Assembly: GCA_030710605.1 (NCBI GenBank)
Contig: CP092872.1
Coordinates: 3,144,757-3,208,756 of the forward strand
Direction: 5' to 3'
DNA length: 64,000 nt
Source of the DNA: Cordylochernes scorpioides
Taxonomy: Eukaryota; Arthropoda; Arachnida; Pseudoscorpiones; Chernetidae
Numbering within the stretch: position 1 is the first letter of the stretch; the number at the start of each line of letters is the position of its first letter. The position numbers and the translations under genes are program-made. Below the pieces are notes generated by a model. That model was not told the origin of the DNA. It saw nothing but the letters and a program-made list of their open reading frames with translations, and did not search any database. Below, one piece after another: positions 22,880 through 34,445 of the stretch.

Positions 22880-23200
22880 ACTTCGAGTTAAAATATTTAA
22901 GGAAGCCACAAGCTACAAATGCGGAAAAAGGAAAATAAGAAATTTAAAACCTAGACAAATTCTCCATCAATTAAGCCAGATGACGAAAAGTGAAAAAAAA
23001 GGAAAAACAAACCCACCTTGAATATCAAACAAGCCAGAAAAAACCTTCTCAAAAACAATATCCCCAAGGACCCAACGACATCAATATAAATTTTAATTGT
23101 AAATGAAGCCCTGTACACCCCCCTCAGTATATTGTAAATATGATGATCTAGGTTGCTCTTTTTGAGCGACACCTAATAAAGTTATTTGGAACCTGATTTA
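22880..23200 (+). mobile_element. LINE 3' end
   Basis: Opens with TTTAAGGAAGCCACAA as does the Jockey copy at 6760. It ends GAGCGACACCTAATAAAGTT, a polyadenylation-type end also seen at 28770-28815, 47935-47980 and 52800-52860. 5'-truncated. Confidence 0.65.
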
Positions 23201-24195
23201 AAATATATTAATGGAACATATACCCTCTCACGCTTACTATATTTTAGCTTTACAAAGATAAAACTTTAATAAAACTTAGAACAGGCTGCTGTTCTCTAGA
23301 CCAGTTCGTAGAATTTTTAATATTATTATTATAAAAAAAACATTATTACCAATCATGATGCAGCAATATTAGAAACACATTTTCATCTTTATAAAAATGG
23401 ATTCAGTAGAGAATGTATATTTGCTCGAAAAATATTTTAAATTAAATATTCATAAAGCAAACTTTCACTCAGGTAAAACCCCGGGTAACACATGCTAGTA
23501 TTCTATAAAACCCAATTTAGAAAAAATTACAATTTTTTATTATCCTTAGTATACTTGGAATAGTCCATGATAATCTTGGTGGGTAGTAGATGGCGACTGC
23601 TTTTACTGCACCACATTTCTACACATGTAACATGAAATATTATATTTTCAATTAAAAAGGCATATATTGGATCATAACATTAAAATATGTTATAACACCT
23701 TGATAAAGGTTGGCGTTCAGCCAACTGAAATATTGGTAAAATAAATAATTTTTGATCCAGTATATGCCTTTATAATTAAAGATTTATTTATGGATTGCTC
23801 TATTTTCAAAAGCAATATTATATATATAGTTAAATAAACAAGTTTTATATTAAGTTTACAAGTATTCAATAAGAGGTAATTTATAAACTTCAGAATATCT
23901 GAAAAATATTTATAATTAAAGACAATCTGATGCCGAGTGAATCAATACTTTAGATTCGGATAGAGGTTAAATTGTTTTAATTAAAAAACAAATGGTTTCA
24001 ATAATCTATAAAAATTGTTATTTAATTTTTCTCTATGGGAGGAGAATATGAAATCCAATTACGTTTTTTTTTTTTGTCTTATTTATATTTGGTCAAAAAT
24101 ATTCCAACATATTCTCATTGTCAGAACTTATATAAGTGGAAAGTTTTTGATGTTGCAGCAGATTGTCTATTTTTTTTTTTTTGGAAACAAGAGGC
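23201..24195. other. Repeat debris, no gene
   Basis: Includes a decayed Helitron 3' end (CTAG at about 23495), a SINE tail fragment (23530-23625) and one hammerhead-like repeat copy (23640-23790). The rest is AT-rich. Confidence 0.5.
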
Positions 24196-24387
24196 AATTT
24201 TGTTCACACTTGGTTATCTCGTGTGTCTTCAATAAAGATCACTTTAATATATTTCAGAGTTATTGTCTGAATCCCGATATACATTCTGAAAGGTACAACT
24301 TCCTTAAGTTTTATCTATAAGTGTATATGAACCTAAGCCTTAAGGACAGTTAGACATATAAATACACGCGGTAACGTGCCATCTATA

Positions 24388-24552
24388 TAGGCTAGAACCT
24401 CCCTGTGAAAGATACCTAATTGCAGAGCCAAAGTTTCCTTTTTACCGGTGAGTTGCAATAAAGTAAAAATGGTAATTTTGCAAATGAAAACTGACCTTTA
24501 TAGAGAGGTGTTCTCTAGCGTAAGTGTCCTCTCACGGAGGTTCTACTGTAAA
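24388..24552. mobile_element. Pogo/Tigger-like MITE, family A
   Basis: Duplicate of 13948-14112. Confidence 0.7.
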
Positions 24553-24663
24553 AGAAATAGAAGTATTAAAGCACGAATGTTTATTTCAAACAATTTTATT
24601 ACGAAATTACATAAAAAATATAAAACTATTTATTCAGTATATATTACACATATAAAAAGAAAG

Positions 24664-25083
24664 TTATTTTTCTCCTTTGATCATACGGTCTAATAATTCA
24701 TCGAGCTGTCGTTTCTTAATGCCATTGATGAAATGCTTGACAATGCAATCCACCATGGCTGCGATTCCAAGAAATTCAGCTGCATTGCCCAAATCCTGCA
24801 GGAAATCGTGATCTTTTTTCAAGAAATTGGCGTCCCATTCTGAGAATACATGAATTTGAGGTGTGGGTTTGGTTTGGGTCTCTTCATCAAATGGAGGGTC
24901 ATCCTTGTGATAGGTCAACCATATGACAATTTGTTCGAAGCACTTAGAGTCAACGAAAGGAACAGGTACTCTTTTGTTCCCAAAACATATATTTTCACCG
25001 ATTTGTGGAATCTTGGCGGCTATTTGTCGACTGATACTAAAAATCTTGCCATCAGAAGTTTCAACTTCAACTGTGTTGCTCAT
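24664..25083 (-). CDS. SKP1-like protein (copy B), short C-terminus
   Basis: Partner of 14230-14649 in the duplication: 139 aa from MSNTVEVETSDGK to DELLDRMIKGEK, with HKDDPP, the WDANFLKKD block and the NAAEFLGI helix kept. It differs from copy A at 13 codons by replacement and at 4 synonymously (21 base changes in 420). Replacements cluster in the N-terminal half, which in SKP1 faces CUL1, and at the last six residues. Both frames remain open. An in-frame upstream ATG at 25140 exists, as in copy A. Expression is not shown by the sequence. Confidence 0.8.
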   Translation of the reverse strand: MSNTVEVETSDGKIFSISRQIAAKIPQIGENICFGNKRVPVPFVDSKCFEQIVIWLTYHKDDPPFDEETQTKPTPQIHVFSEWDANFLKKDHDFLQDLGNAAEFLGIAAMVDCIVKHFINGIKKRQLDELLDRMIKGEK

Positions 25084-25601
25084 TTTGATATATTTACTTT
25101 GTTTTTCTGACAGGAAATAAAAAACGATTTTTTTGTTCACAAATTGGTTGAAAGAGATAAAGCAAACTAAAGGATGATTTTTCTTTTTTTTATAAATATT
25201 TTTAAAATAAATAAATTTAACTCAATGATTAAATAATTATTAATTTGGTAATTTAAAAATATATATATTTCACATTTTAATTTTAAAATTATATATTTAA
25301 ATAATTTGTACGCGCACAAATGTGTGTTTTAAAATAATACTTTAAATCAGAAACCTCTCCATCTCCTGGTTAGAAATCCTGATAATAGAATATTTTATGA
25401 CGCAGAAGATAGAGAGACACGCTTCCAAAATCAACTACCACCCTAGCGACCATCCCCCGTAGCTGGAGTCCAGCCATTTCCCCATAACTCTACTCTAGAA
25501 TCTTGGCCTTTGGGATAGCTTATCACCAATTTTACAATGTGTTAAGAATTTAATAAAACATAATGTTAAAGTGATAATCATGTTGAAGGACTGACAAATC
25601 C

Positions 25602-25905
25602 TTTTTTTTACTTATCCTTAGTACACGTGATACAGGCCATGATAATCATGGTGGGTAGTTAGCGACTGCTTTTACTATAAGCGCTCCACATGTCTACGCA
25701 TGTAAAAAGCAGTTCGACTTTGCACTTAAAAATGTGCCAGAACCCCGTTTGGTGACTTGCACTCGCTGGTGGGGTTGGACTTTTTCAAGAATCGGGGGCC
25801 ATTGGAGCATTTTTTTTATCAGAAAAAAGTGTCCAATGCGGGAATCGAACCCGGGTCGTAGTGGTCGAAAACCAAACGGTTTAACCAACCTTCCACCGAC
25901 CCCCC
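25602..25905 (-). mobile_element. tRNA-headed SINE
   Basis: Duplicate of the SINE at 15175-15487. Confidence 0.8.
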
Positions 25906-26164
25906 TAAAGCTTGAAAATAAAATTTGTATAAGAAACTTAACCCTGGAAGCTTCATTTATTTTATAAAAAAACATCATTACTTGTTAATTAGTTTCAACG
26001 TGCGCGTTGATTCATTTTAAATAGATATCGAAATATATGAGAAAGAGATACCCCATAATAGTAACAGTTAGGTAACCCAAGCTCCTAGAGCATATCCATA
26101 GATTGGTAACTACGCGGTCTGTCCTGTAGCTTAGGAGTCTATATTGGTAGCCTTAGTCTTCTTC

Positions 26165-26520
26165 TTCTTCTTTCTTATCTCCACTCAATCATACTAAGGT
26201 ATCAAGCTTGTAGAGCTGTAACCATGACTGGGTGAAGTAGAATGCGTCTGCCTTTGTCATTTAGACTGGGAGCACTACTCAGTGGCAGGCCGACTTAGCT
26301 CCAAAAGAAATGGCCGCCTCTGACATGAGGAACAAACGCCATGTACAGCCGCTCCTAACATGGAGTACAAACGCTGCTCATCCTGTATCCCTGGATCAGG
26401 AGCTCTTACAGGGTACTATCAGCCGGGCCAGCTGAGCCCAGGTTTTTTAGTGAGCTTGTTACTGCTCCCCCTCCTCCTTTTTCATCCGGGCTTGGGACAG
26501 GCAAAGGCGGAGTTGTATCC
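26165..26520. repeat. Interspersed repeat, unassigned
   Basis: Duplicate of 15735-16090. Confidence 0.6.
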
Positions 26521-26690
26521 TAAGTGAACCAGTTCGCCGAGTGTTTCCAAGCCGGTCTTGGTAGACTCAACAGGGCAATGTAGCCGTCTGGAATCTCTGT
26601 AGTTGGAATGCTGGGCAGCTGACACCACATACACTGTCATGGACAAAAAAACTCAAGGAATTTTTTATCATACATCTCCTTATTTGCTTA

Positions 26691-26772
26691 TACAGGGTGG
26701 CCCATAAGTTCTGAGAAATTTTCATTTTTTTATTAAAAATTAAAAGGTTCAGGACTTATGGGCCACCCTGTA
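26691..26772. mobile_element. Short mariner-like MITE
   Basis: Duplicate of 16268-16349, bounded by TA. Confidence 0.75.
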
Positions 26773-26815
26773 TAACAACGGATTTCCTATATATGTAAAT
26801 CGAACGTTCTCCTCT

Positions 26816-27021
26816 TTAACACTTTCGACCCGAGGGACGCGAATTCACGTTCTTGCCGACGTTTCACAGGTATATTAGATCAGTCCCCCCAACCCACTGA
26901 TAGATAGACAAGAAGGGACAAGATCCTGGTTGACACGAATTTGTGTCGGCCGCCGGCGATTTTATATTTAATTTTGAAAATCGAGGACGCGAATTCGCAT
27001 CCCTCGGGTCGAAAGTGTTAA
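26816..27021. mobile_element. piggyBac-like MITE with TTAA duplication
   Basis: 198 bp between two TTAA sites (26816-26819, 27018-27021). Inverted ends CACTTTCGACCCGAGGGACG and near-complement. Copy A keeps the empty site (CTCTTTAAAAAAT near 16390). The TTAA target and ends are those of piggyBac-type elements. Confidence 0.85.
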
Positions 27022-27089
27022 AAAATAATAAATATAATAAAAAATATTTATATATTCTGAAAGGTACAGTTTCCTTAAGTTTCATTCTC

Positions 27090-28130
27090 CCGTGAGTATA
27101 TATATATTCAAATATTTGCATCGAGCAATGTCTTCATTGGTGTCATTAATGACTTCATTCGATGTATATAGATGGAGCGTTATTGCTTTGTAGTAAAGAT
27201 ATATATATGTCATAATTTGCCTAATACCCGAGAGGTATAATTTCTTTTCCCCCTGTTGAAATGTTAATTCAAATTCATTCATCTATAAATACACTGTACA
27301 AAATAAACATGGGAGCCAGAGCGCGCGGGCGATTACTACGGCACGCCGCGCCCGCGCGCTTATTTGCGTGGAACGAATTCTTTTAGAATCTTAGATGCAT
27401 AACATTTGTACCCCCTTCCATTCAATCACGACATATATATATATTTAATACAAAGCAATAACGCGCCATCTATATACATCGAATGAAGACATTAATGACA
27501 CCAATGAAGACATAACTCGATACAAATATTCAAATGTAATTCTACTGTCCTAAAAGCTTAATGCCATCGTTTTCTAAAATACCATTTCTAAGATTCCACC
27601 ATTCAGTGTAGCATATAAAAGCAGAATGATCCAATACAGTATTAGAGCTCTAAAGAGGCGATCTGGTAGATTAAATTGGCAAAATCACTGGGAGGGTTCA
27701 GCACTAATGAACCAAGCCCTTACAGTATTTTTTCGTCGCAGTAAGGACAGTGGAAGTTTGTTTCATTTGTAAAAGAAACATTCGTGTATTAATGTCTTCA
27801 TATTTTATATTTATTAACGGGAAACATTCATGAGATTCAAGACAGCTCTTGTTCAGCAAATAGGTCTGAAATGATACTCAATCTCAAACGTCATTTAATG
27901 TTTTACCTCAATAAATTTAAATGATAAATAATGACATAGCAATAACGCGCCATCTATATATATAAAATGAAAGGATTTAAAAGCACGAATGTTTCTTATA
28001 TATATAATACAAACTTCTACTGCCCTTACTGCGATGTAAAAAAATATTGGGAGGGCTTGGCTCATCAGTGGTAAACCCTCCAGCGGTTTCGCCAATTTAA
28101 TCCACCAGACCGCTTCTCAGACCTCTAATA
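27090..28130. repeat. Foldback elements, copy B
   Basis: Counterpart of 16480-17525, with the same GCGCCATCTATATACATCG and TACTGCCCTTACTGCGATG blocks. Confidence 0.6.
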
Positions 28131-28526
28131 ATGAGGGGGAGGTTTATGTCTTTCTCTGATATATTCTGATTTATATTTAGTGAAATTAACACGCGTTGAA
28201 ACTAATTAACAAGTTTCACTAGATCCTTAACCTATTCTCCTAACATAGGGGAAAAAATTCCTACTTGCGACCAAAAATCTTTATTTTTAGTTATAAAAAT
28301 TTAATCTAAGACAATTTTATATCTTGTTATAATCTGAACTCTCTTTTATTTATACTTGATTATTCACGATGATAATGCAATTTTGAATGTATTATTGGAA
28401 CCTTTAAAAAATATAATGCGTGCATTTTTTTCTAATTCCCTAACACCACTGATAGAAACATGATGCAGATGTTACAAGACCGGATTTATAAGTTAAAAAT
28501 TTTAAATATTAGTTAATGTATATACA

Positions 28527-28722
28527 GTTAAACCTGTCTATAGCACCCCCTCTCTATAGCACCCTATTTTGGTGAGTCCCAAGAGGGGGCGCTATAGACA
28601 GGTTTAACTGTATGTAGTACGATGCGATTTACATTAAAAGTGACCTGTCTATAGCACACTCTCTCTATAGCACTCTATTTTGGTAAGTCCCAAGAGGAGG
28701 GCTATAGACAAGTTTAACTGTA
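28527..28722. mobile_element. Pogo/Tigger-like MITE, family B
   Basis: Ends CAGTTAAACCTGTCTATAG and complement, flanked by TA. The first 90 bp already form a complete palindrome. Others at 34446 and 35193. Confidence 0.75.
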
Positions 28723-28899
28723 TATATGATGAACCCTTTTAAATAACTATTGATTATGCATTTATGATCTAGGTTGCTATTGCTGAGCGACACCTAATGA
28801 AGTTATTTTGAACTGGAACATTTTTTTTCTAAGGACCTGGTTAAAGAAAATAAGATAAAATAACATATTCGATTAAAAGATGTATAAATACTTGATACT

Positions 28900-29215
28900 G
28901 ATCAGAGCTTATTTTTATATATGTACATCACCAACATATCTGTAACACCAAATTGTTCCTGCGGAGAAACTGAACAAACTGCTCTTCACCTTATCTATGA
29001 CTGTCCGAACTTTACAGAAGTGAGACATCGATTGTTCCCTGATCTAAATGATTTAACTCTCTTATATCACCCACTTGGACTATATAAATTTTATGAACTC
29101 TGCTTATTAATACATGTAAATTTGTAAATATTTAATTCTAAGTTTTAATTTGTTGTTGTTTGTTTCCTCTATAATAGGCGTAAATATTTGAATATCGCGC
29201 TTGGTTGATTAATAA
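28900..29215 (+). pseudogene. LINE ORF2 C-terminal fragment
   Basis: From 28921 the frame reads CSCGETEQTALHLIYDCPNF, the Cys/His cluster found at the C-terminus of Jockey/I-type LINE polymerases. It then runs to a stop at 29127 and a short 3' UTR. The polymerase is absent. Confidence 0.75.
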
Positions 29216-29472
29216 ATAAATTCCTAAAAAACATGTCTGTGGTTCACGGTTTCAACCGAGATCTCTTTGAAGGTTGAGACTGAATTTTTAGAAAGATTGT
29301 TTAGTACACGAACTTCAAATGAGGGCAAGAAATAACATGCATCAGGTTTCTATATCGAGCCCCCTTGAAGATTTAACCGAAAAACAGAATCGATCAAAAA
29401 TATATCATATATCATCCAAGCGATAATTTTTACTTAGACATTTTTCCGTTAAGTATATGCAAAAAAAATTGA

Positions 29473-29656
29473 TACAGTAAAACCTCTCTGTAAAGGACAA
29501 CACCTAATTACAGAGCCAAAGTGTCCTTCAGAGAGAAGTGTCCTCTTACCGGAGAGTTGGAAAAAGGTAAAAATGGTAAATTTTCCAAATGAAAACTGTC
29601 CTTTATAGAGAGGTATCCTCTAGCGTGAATGTCCTCTCATGGAGTTTTTACTGTAC
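29473..29656. mobile_element. Pogo/Tigger-like MITE, family A
   Basis: TA-flanked, ends CAGTAAAACCTCTCTG and TTTTTACTG. With its flank to about 29800 it recurs inverted at 33540-33850. Confidence 0.75.
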
Positions 29657-30033
29657 ATACAAAGGCCTTGATTTATCAAATTATTAAAATTTAATCCATA
29701 TCAATTTGTAAAACCTGTCTTAAGAGGCAAATTATTTAAAGAAGATTTTGTTGTATAAATTCAAACAATGTTCATACGCATGAAGAATAATTGTATGAGG
29801 ATTCATTTTTGAAAATAGAGCAAAAAATTTGGAATAGATTTTCAATTAAAAAGGCGATTATTATTCGAATTAAAATTGGATTAAAAATAATTTATTTACC
29901 AATATATCAGTTGGCTGAACGCCAACCTTTAATATAGGCAAAATATATTTTGAACTTAATTCTATTAACGTTAGGTGGCTTTGAGTTTGTTGTTGACATA
30001 TGTTGTAATATGATGCACTAGCGTGCCATCTGT

Positions 30034-30303
30034 TATCAAAATTCGAAACTATTTTAAAGGCGTAAGATTCTTCTTGATATTAAACAATTTCTACTGCCCT
30101 TACTGCAATGGAAAAAAATAATGAGAGGGCCTGGCTCATCAGTGGTGAACCCTCTCAGCGATTTCGCCAGTTTAATCTACCATACCGCTGCTATATTGCA
30201 TTTTTGGAACTTCCTTTAAAAAATTTCCATTGCAGTAAGGGCAGTAGAAATTGTTTAATATCAAGAAGAATCTTACGCCTTTAAAATAGTTTCGAATTTT
30301 GAT
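30034..30303. repeat. Long near-perfect hairpin (foldback element)
   Basis: Arms of about 80 bp (30036-30115 and 30222-30302) look exactly complementary, with a loop of about 105 bp containing GGCCTGGCTCATCAGTGGTG. The arms carry the TACTGCCCTTACTGCAATGG block of the foldback family. Confidence 0.9.
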
Positions 30304-30429
30304 ATGTTGTAATACCTGAAAAAGGTTGACGTGCAGCCAACTGAAATACAGTAGAACAAACTCCTTGTCTTCTTCTTTCTTTCATATCTCCACTCACTTG
30401 TAAAGCTTGAGATTTGACAACCATCATGA

Positions 30430-30598
30430 CTGGAACCTCCCTGTAAAGGACAACACCTAATTGCAGAGTCAAATTGTCCTTTAGAGAAAGGTGTCCTCTT
30501 ACCGGAGATTTGAAAAATGGTAATTTTGCAAATGAAAACTGTCCTTTGTTGATAGGTGTCCTCTAGCGTGAGTGTCCTCTCATGGAGGTTCTACAGTT
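30430..30598. mobile_element. Pogo/Tigger-like MITE, family A
   Basis: Starts GGAACCTCCCTGTAAAGGAC, ends GGAGGTTCTACAG. Confidence 0.7.
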
Positions 30599-30722
30599 TT
30601 GGTAAATAAACTATTTTTGATCCAATAAATGCATTTTTAATTAAGATTTATTTGATAAAGTTAGTTGTTTCAAAAAAAAATTATCTCTCTCTATCAATAC
30701 GACACACTTGTATATATATAAC

Positions 30723-31431
30723 TACTAGCGGATGTACCCGGCTTCGCCCAGGTTTTTCTCGAGGGAATGTTTGTAGTCTAGTAATAAGAAAATATACTAC
30801 ACCTAAAAACTATCAGAGAAAAGAGAAACCACGGAAGGTGAACAGAAAAATGCTTACAATGGATGTATATGTTTACGATATCAAGTTAAATAAAAACAAA
30901 GATAAAATTTGCATATGTTGGTCACTATAAATTTGTATATTTGTTAGGCGATATTAGAAACATGATAAAACAATTGGGTATTTAAAAACAAATGTAGAAA
31001 TAAAAGTTGAAATATAATAAACAATGTTAAAGGTTAGTTAATTATTAATCAAGATTGTGTGTGAATATGTGAGAAAGATGTAATATCGTTGTTGTTTTCT
31101 TGGCCGACTGTTTTTCATATGGTGTTATCTTAAAATTGCTTGTATTGAATATTTTTTAGATTGAGATTATTAGCTAGTATGTAAAAAAAATTAACTCTGT
31201 TGAAATTTAATTTTATATTTATATATAAATAAAATTAACTCTGTTGATTTTTTTGTATTTAATCGATAACAGCGAAGTTACGCATGTTAATGTTAGGAAA
31301 TATATTTTGATGTTAAGCAAAACCTGCTCCATCTCGTTTTACATAAATGTTGAAAATTTGGTTGAAATTGATGCATTGTAACGAAAGTTTTTAGTGATGT
31401 CCACTTATGAAATTTCCATTTTATTAATATA
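30723..31431 (-). mobile_element. Helitron, second family, with extra interior
   Basis: 3' hairpin at 30725-30765, then about 200 bp of other sequence. From 31015 it follows the second-family Helitron text to TTTATTAATA at 31430. It abuts the next copy head to tail. Confidence 0.6.
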
Positions 31432-31924
31432 CTAGCGGATGTGTACCCGGCTTCGCCCGGGTTTTATCCGAGTGAAAGTTTGCCTAACGAATATTATATA
31501 TTATGAAGTATAATAAACAATGTTAAAGATTAGTTTTAATTATTAATCAAGATTGTGTGTGAATATGTGAGAAAGATGTAATATCGTTGTTGTTTTCTTG
31601 GCCGACTGTTTTACATATGGTGTTATCTTAAAATTGCTTGTTTTGAATATTTTTTTAGATTGAGTTGAATGAATTGCTGAATTTTTTTTATTTTTTTTGT
31701 ATTTATATATAAATAAAATTAGCTCTGTTGATTTTTTTTTTTTTTGTATTTAATCGATAACAGCGAAGTTACGCATGTTAAAGTTAGGAAAAATTTTTTG
31801 ATGTTAAGCAAAACCTGCTCCATCTCGTTTTGCATAAATGTTGAAAATTTGGTCGAAATTGATGCATTGTAACGAAAGTTTTTAGTGAACAACACTTATG
31901 AAATTTCCATTTTATTAATATAGA
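31432..31924 (-). mobile_element. Non-autonomous Helitron, second family
   Basis: Complete: CTAG and hairpin at 31432-31475, 5' end TCTATATTAATAAAATGG at 31924. Confidence 0.7.
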
Positions 31925-31954
31925 TAGATATATATGTATTAGATAGTAAAAAGG

Positions 31955-32110
31955 CATATATTGGATTCAATAAAAGATTTATTTTGCCAATATTTCGGCT
32001 GGCTGAACGCCAACCTTTATCGAGGCATTTGGTTGGCGTTCAGCCAGCCGAAATATTGGCAAAATAAATCTTTTATTGAATCCAATATATGTATTTTTAT
32101 TATCTAATGA
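31955..32110. repeat. Inverted pair of hammerhead-like repeats
   Basis: Two copies of the GGTTGGCGTTCAGCCAGCCG repeat point at each other around a short spacer (about 32025-32030). The pair forms a hairpin of roughly 70 bp per arm. Confidence 0.8.
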
Positions 32111-32384
32111 ATTAAATATGGATTGCTCTATTTTTTCAAAAAAATATATATGTATATTTATCAATTGTTTTATATATTTATATCTATTTATTCATATATT
32201 TATCATTTTATAATCATATTTATATTTATTCTGTATTTAATCTTATATAATATATCTTATATGGACATTGTAATAAATCAGTTTCAAACTCTTTATCAAG
32301 TATTTATCCATCTTTGAATGTGCCACCGATACATCATTTAAAAAATGTCCTCTCTTACCTCTCCATCTTGATGAAAATAAACTT
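32111..32384. other. AT-rich DNA, nothing supported
   Basis: TATTTATA-rich, no feature. Confidence 0.4.
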
Positions 32385-33362
32385 CCTTAAGTTTTGTCCA
32401 TAAGTGTATATTGGTTATCTCGTGTGTCTTCAATAAAGGTCACTGTAATATCTTTCAGGGTTATTGTCTGAATCCCGATATACATGTTGAAAGGTACAAC
32501 TTCCTTAAGTTTTGTCCATGGGTGTATATTGGTTATCTCGTGTGTCTTCAATAAACGTCACTGTAATATCTTTCAGAGTTATTGTCTGAATCCCGATATA
32601 CATGCTAAAAGGTACAACTTCCTTAAGTTTTGTCCATAAGTGTATATTGGTTATCTCGTGTGTCTTCAATAAAGGTCTCTGTAATATCTTTCAGAGTTAT
32701 TATCTGAATCCCGATATACATGCTAAAAGGTACAACTTCCTTAAGTTTTGTCCATGGGTGTATATTGGTTATCTCGTGTGTCTTCAATAAAGGTCACTGT
32801 AATATCTTTCAGAGTTATTGTCTGAATCCCGATATACATGCTAAAAGGTACAACTTCCTTAAGTTTTGTCCATGGGTGTATATTGGTTATCTCGTGTGTC
32901 TTCAATAAAGGTCACTGTAATATCTTTCAGAGTTATTGTCTGAATCCCGATATACATGCTAAAAGGTACAACTTCCTTAAGTTTTGTCCATAAGTGTATA
33001 TTGGTTATCTCGTGTGTCTTCAATAAAGGTCTCTGTAATATCTTTCAGAGTTATTGTCTGAATCCCGATATACATGCTAAAAGGTACAACTTCCTTAAGT
33101 TTTGTCCATAAGTGTATATTGGTTATCTCGTGTGTCTTCAATAAAGGTCTCTGTAATATCTTTCAGAGCTATTATCTGAATCCCGATATACATGCTAAAA
33201 GGTACAACTTCCTTAAGGTTTGTCTCCATGAGTGTATATTGGTTATCTCGTGTGTCTTCAATAAAGGACACTGTAATATCTTTCAGAGCTATTATCTGAA
33301 TCCCGATATACATGCTAAACGGTACAACTTCCTTAAGTTTTGCCTCCATGAGTGTATATAAG
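32385..33362. repeat. 118-bp satellite, about eight units
   Basis: Unit contains TTGGTTATCTCGTGTGTCTT, CAATAAAGGTCACTGTAATA and CTTCCTTAAGTTTTGTCCAT. Units are about 95% or more alike. 118 is not a multiple of three, so the overlapping open frames are by-products of the repeat. Confidence 0.9.
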
Positions 33363-33539
33363 GTAGAGCTTTTCTTGGGATATTTCAGAAAGACTTAATC
33401 TTCCACCTACTTTTCCACTGAGAGATTTAAAAAGATGAAACTTGAATAAATCTTAGAACTGGAAGTCGTTCAAAATCCCTTGATTGAACAAACCATTCCC
33501 TTCACTTAGATCAATTATAAAGGAATTCAAAATATTCTT

Positions 33540-33850
33540 CATGCGTATGAACGTTGTTTGAATTTATACAACAAAATCTTCTTAAAAGAATATGCCTCCT
33601 AAGACAGGTTTTGCAAATTGATATGGATTAAATTTTAATAATTTGCCAAATCAAAAGGCCATTGTATGTACAATAGAACCTCCATGAGAGGACACTCACG
33701 CTAGAGGACACCCCTCTACAAAGGAAAGTTTTAATTTGCAAAATTACCATTTTTACTGTTTAGAAACTCTCCGGTAAGAGGACACCTCCTTCTAAAGGAC
33801 ACTTTGGCTCTGCAATTAGGTGTTGTCCTTTACAGGGAGTTTTTTTCAAC
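33540..33850. mobile_element. MITE family A with inverted flank copy
   Basis: MITE at 33670-33850 (GAACCTCCATGAGAGGAC to AGGGAGTTTTTTTC). It and the sequence to its left mirror 29473-29800. Confidence 0.7.
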
Positions 33851-34445
33851 TGTATATGGCTACAAATAGAGATCAGTAAACAATACAATAGCGACCCTGA
33901 ATAAAATTGTATGTAAAGCGCGTAAGTGTTACCGTTTGAGACATGCTCATTGAAAACTATGACAGAAAATTCTCTAAAAACCAAAGAAGGGGATGATGTA
34001 CTATTTTAAATCTCAGCAGGATTCTATATCAAGTTCCTTAGACAATTGACAATACATGCAAAGTGCACAGTCTGCACTATTTAATAAAGATAATATGCAT
34101 TATATACACTATGTACAATGAATATGGCGCCTCTGCCAGCGCTGCAGAGTTTGGTGGAGAATCGCCACTAAAAAACTTTCATATCGCTATATTTTAAAAT
34201 ATGACATCTTTATAAATGCCACCATGTCTCTCTGTGTGATGCACAATATCAATTAAGAAACTGTTGGGAGTTCAGACTTATTTTTTACATCTCTTCTTCT
34301 CAAGATCTCAAACGAGGATGAATATTCAGTTTTATATCTCGAACCCCCATGAAAAAAATACAAGCAAAAAGCAATCAAAATTTAAGATAAATATTAAATT
34401 ATCTGTTATAATATATTAATCTGTTTACATATCATCATTCATATG
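33851..34445. other. No gene seen
   Basis: Weakly similar, inverted, to 29280-29470 (TATATCGA-CCCCC phrase). Otherwise unassigned. Confidence 0.4.

Larger units (their letters stand above)
24196..28312. repeat. Direct segmental duplication, copy B
   Basis: Colinear with 13755-17720. Differences include a 198-bp piggyBac-like MITE at 26820-27017 and loss of a CG-rich unit near 27320. Confidence 0.85.

Noticed and set aside
25694-25978. Minus-strand frame over the SINE at 25602-25905
   Set aside because: It reads the tRNA head and poly-A tract; similar frames occur in every SINE copy.
32602-33361. Open frames over the 118-bp array
   Set aside because: Products of tandem repetition; the unit length shifts the frame and no start or codon signal supports them.
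32385-33362. Possible CRISPR-like array of regular repeats
   Set aside because: The whole 118-bp unit is repeated with no unique spacers, and the genome is eukaryotic.
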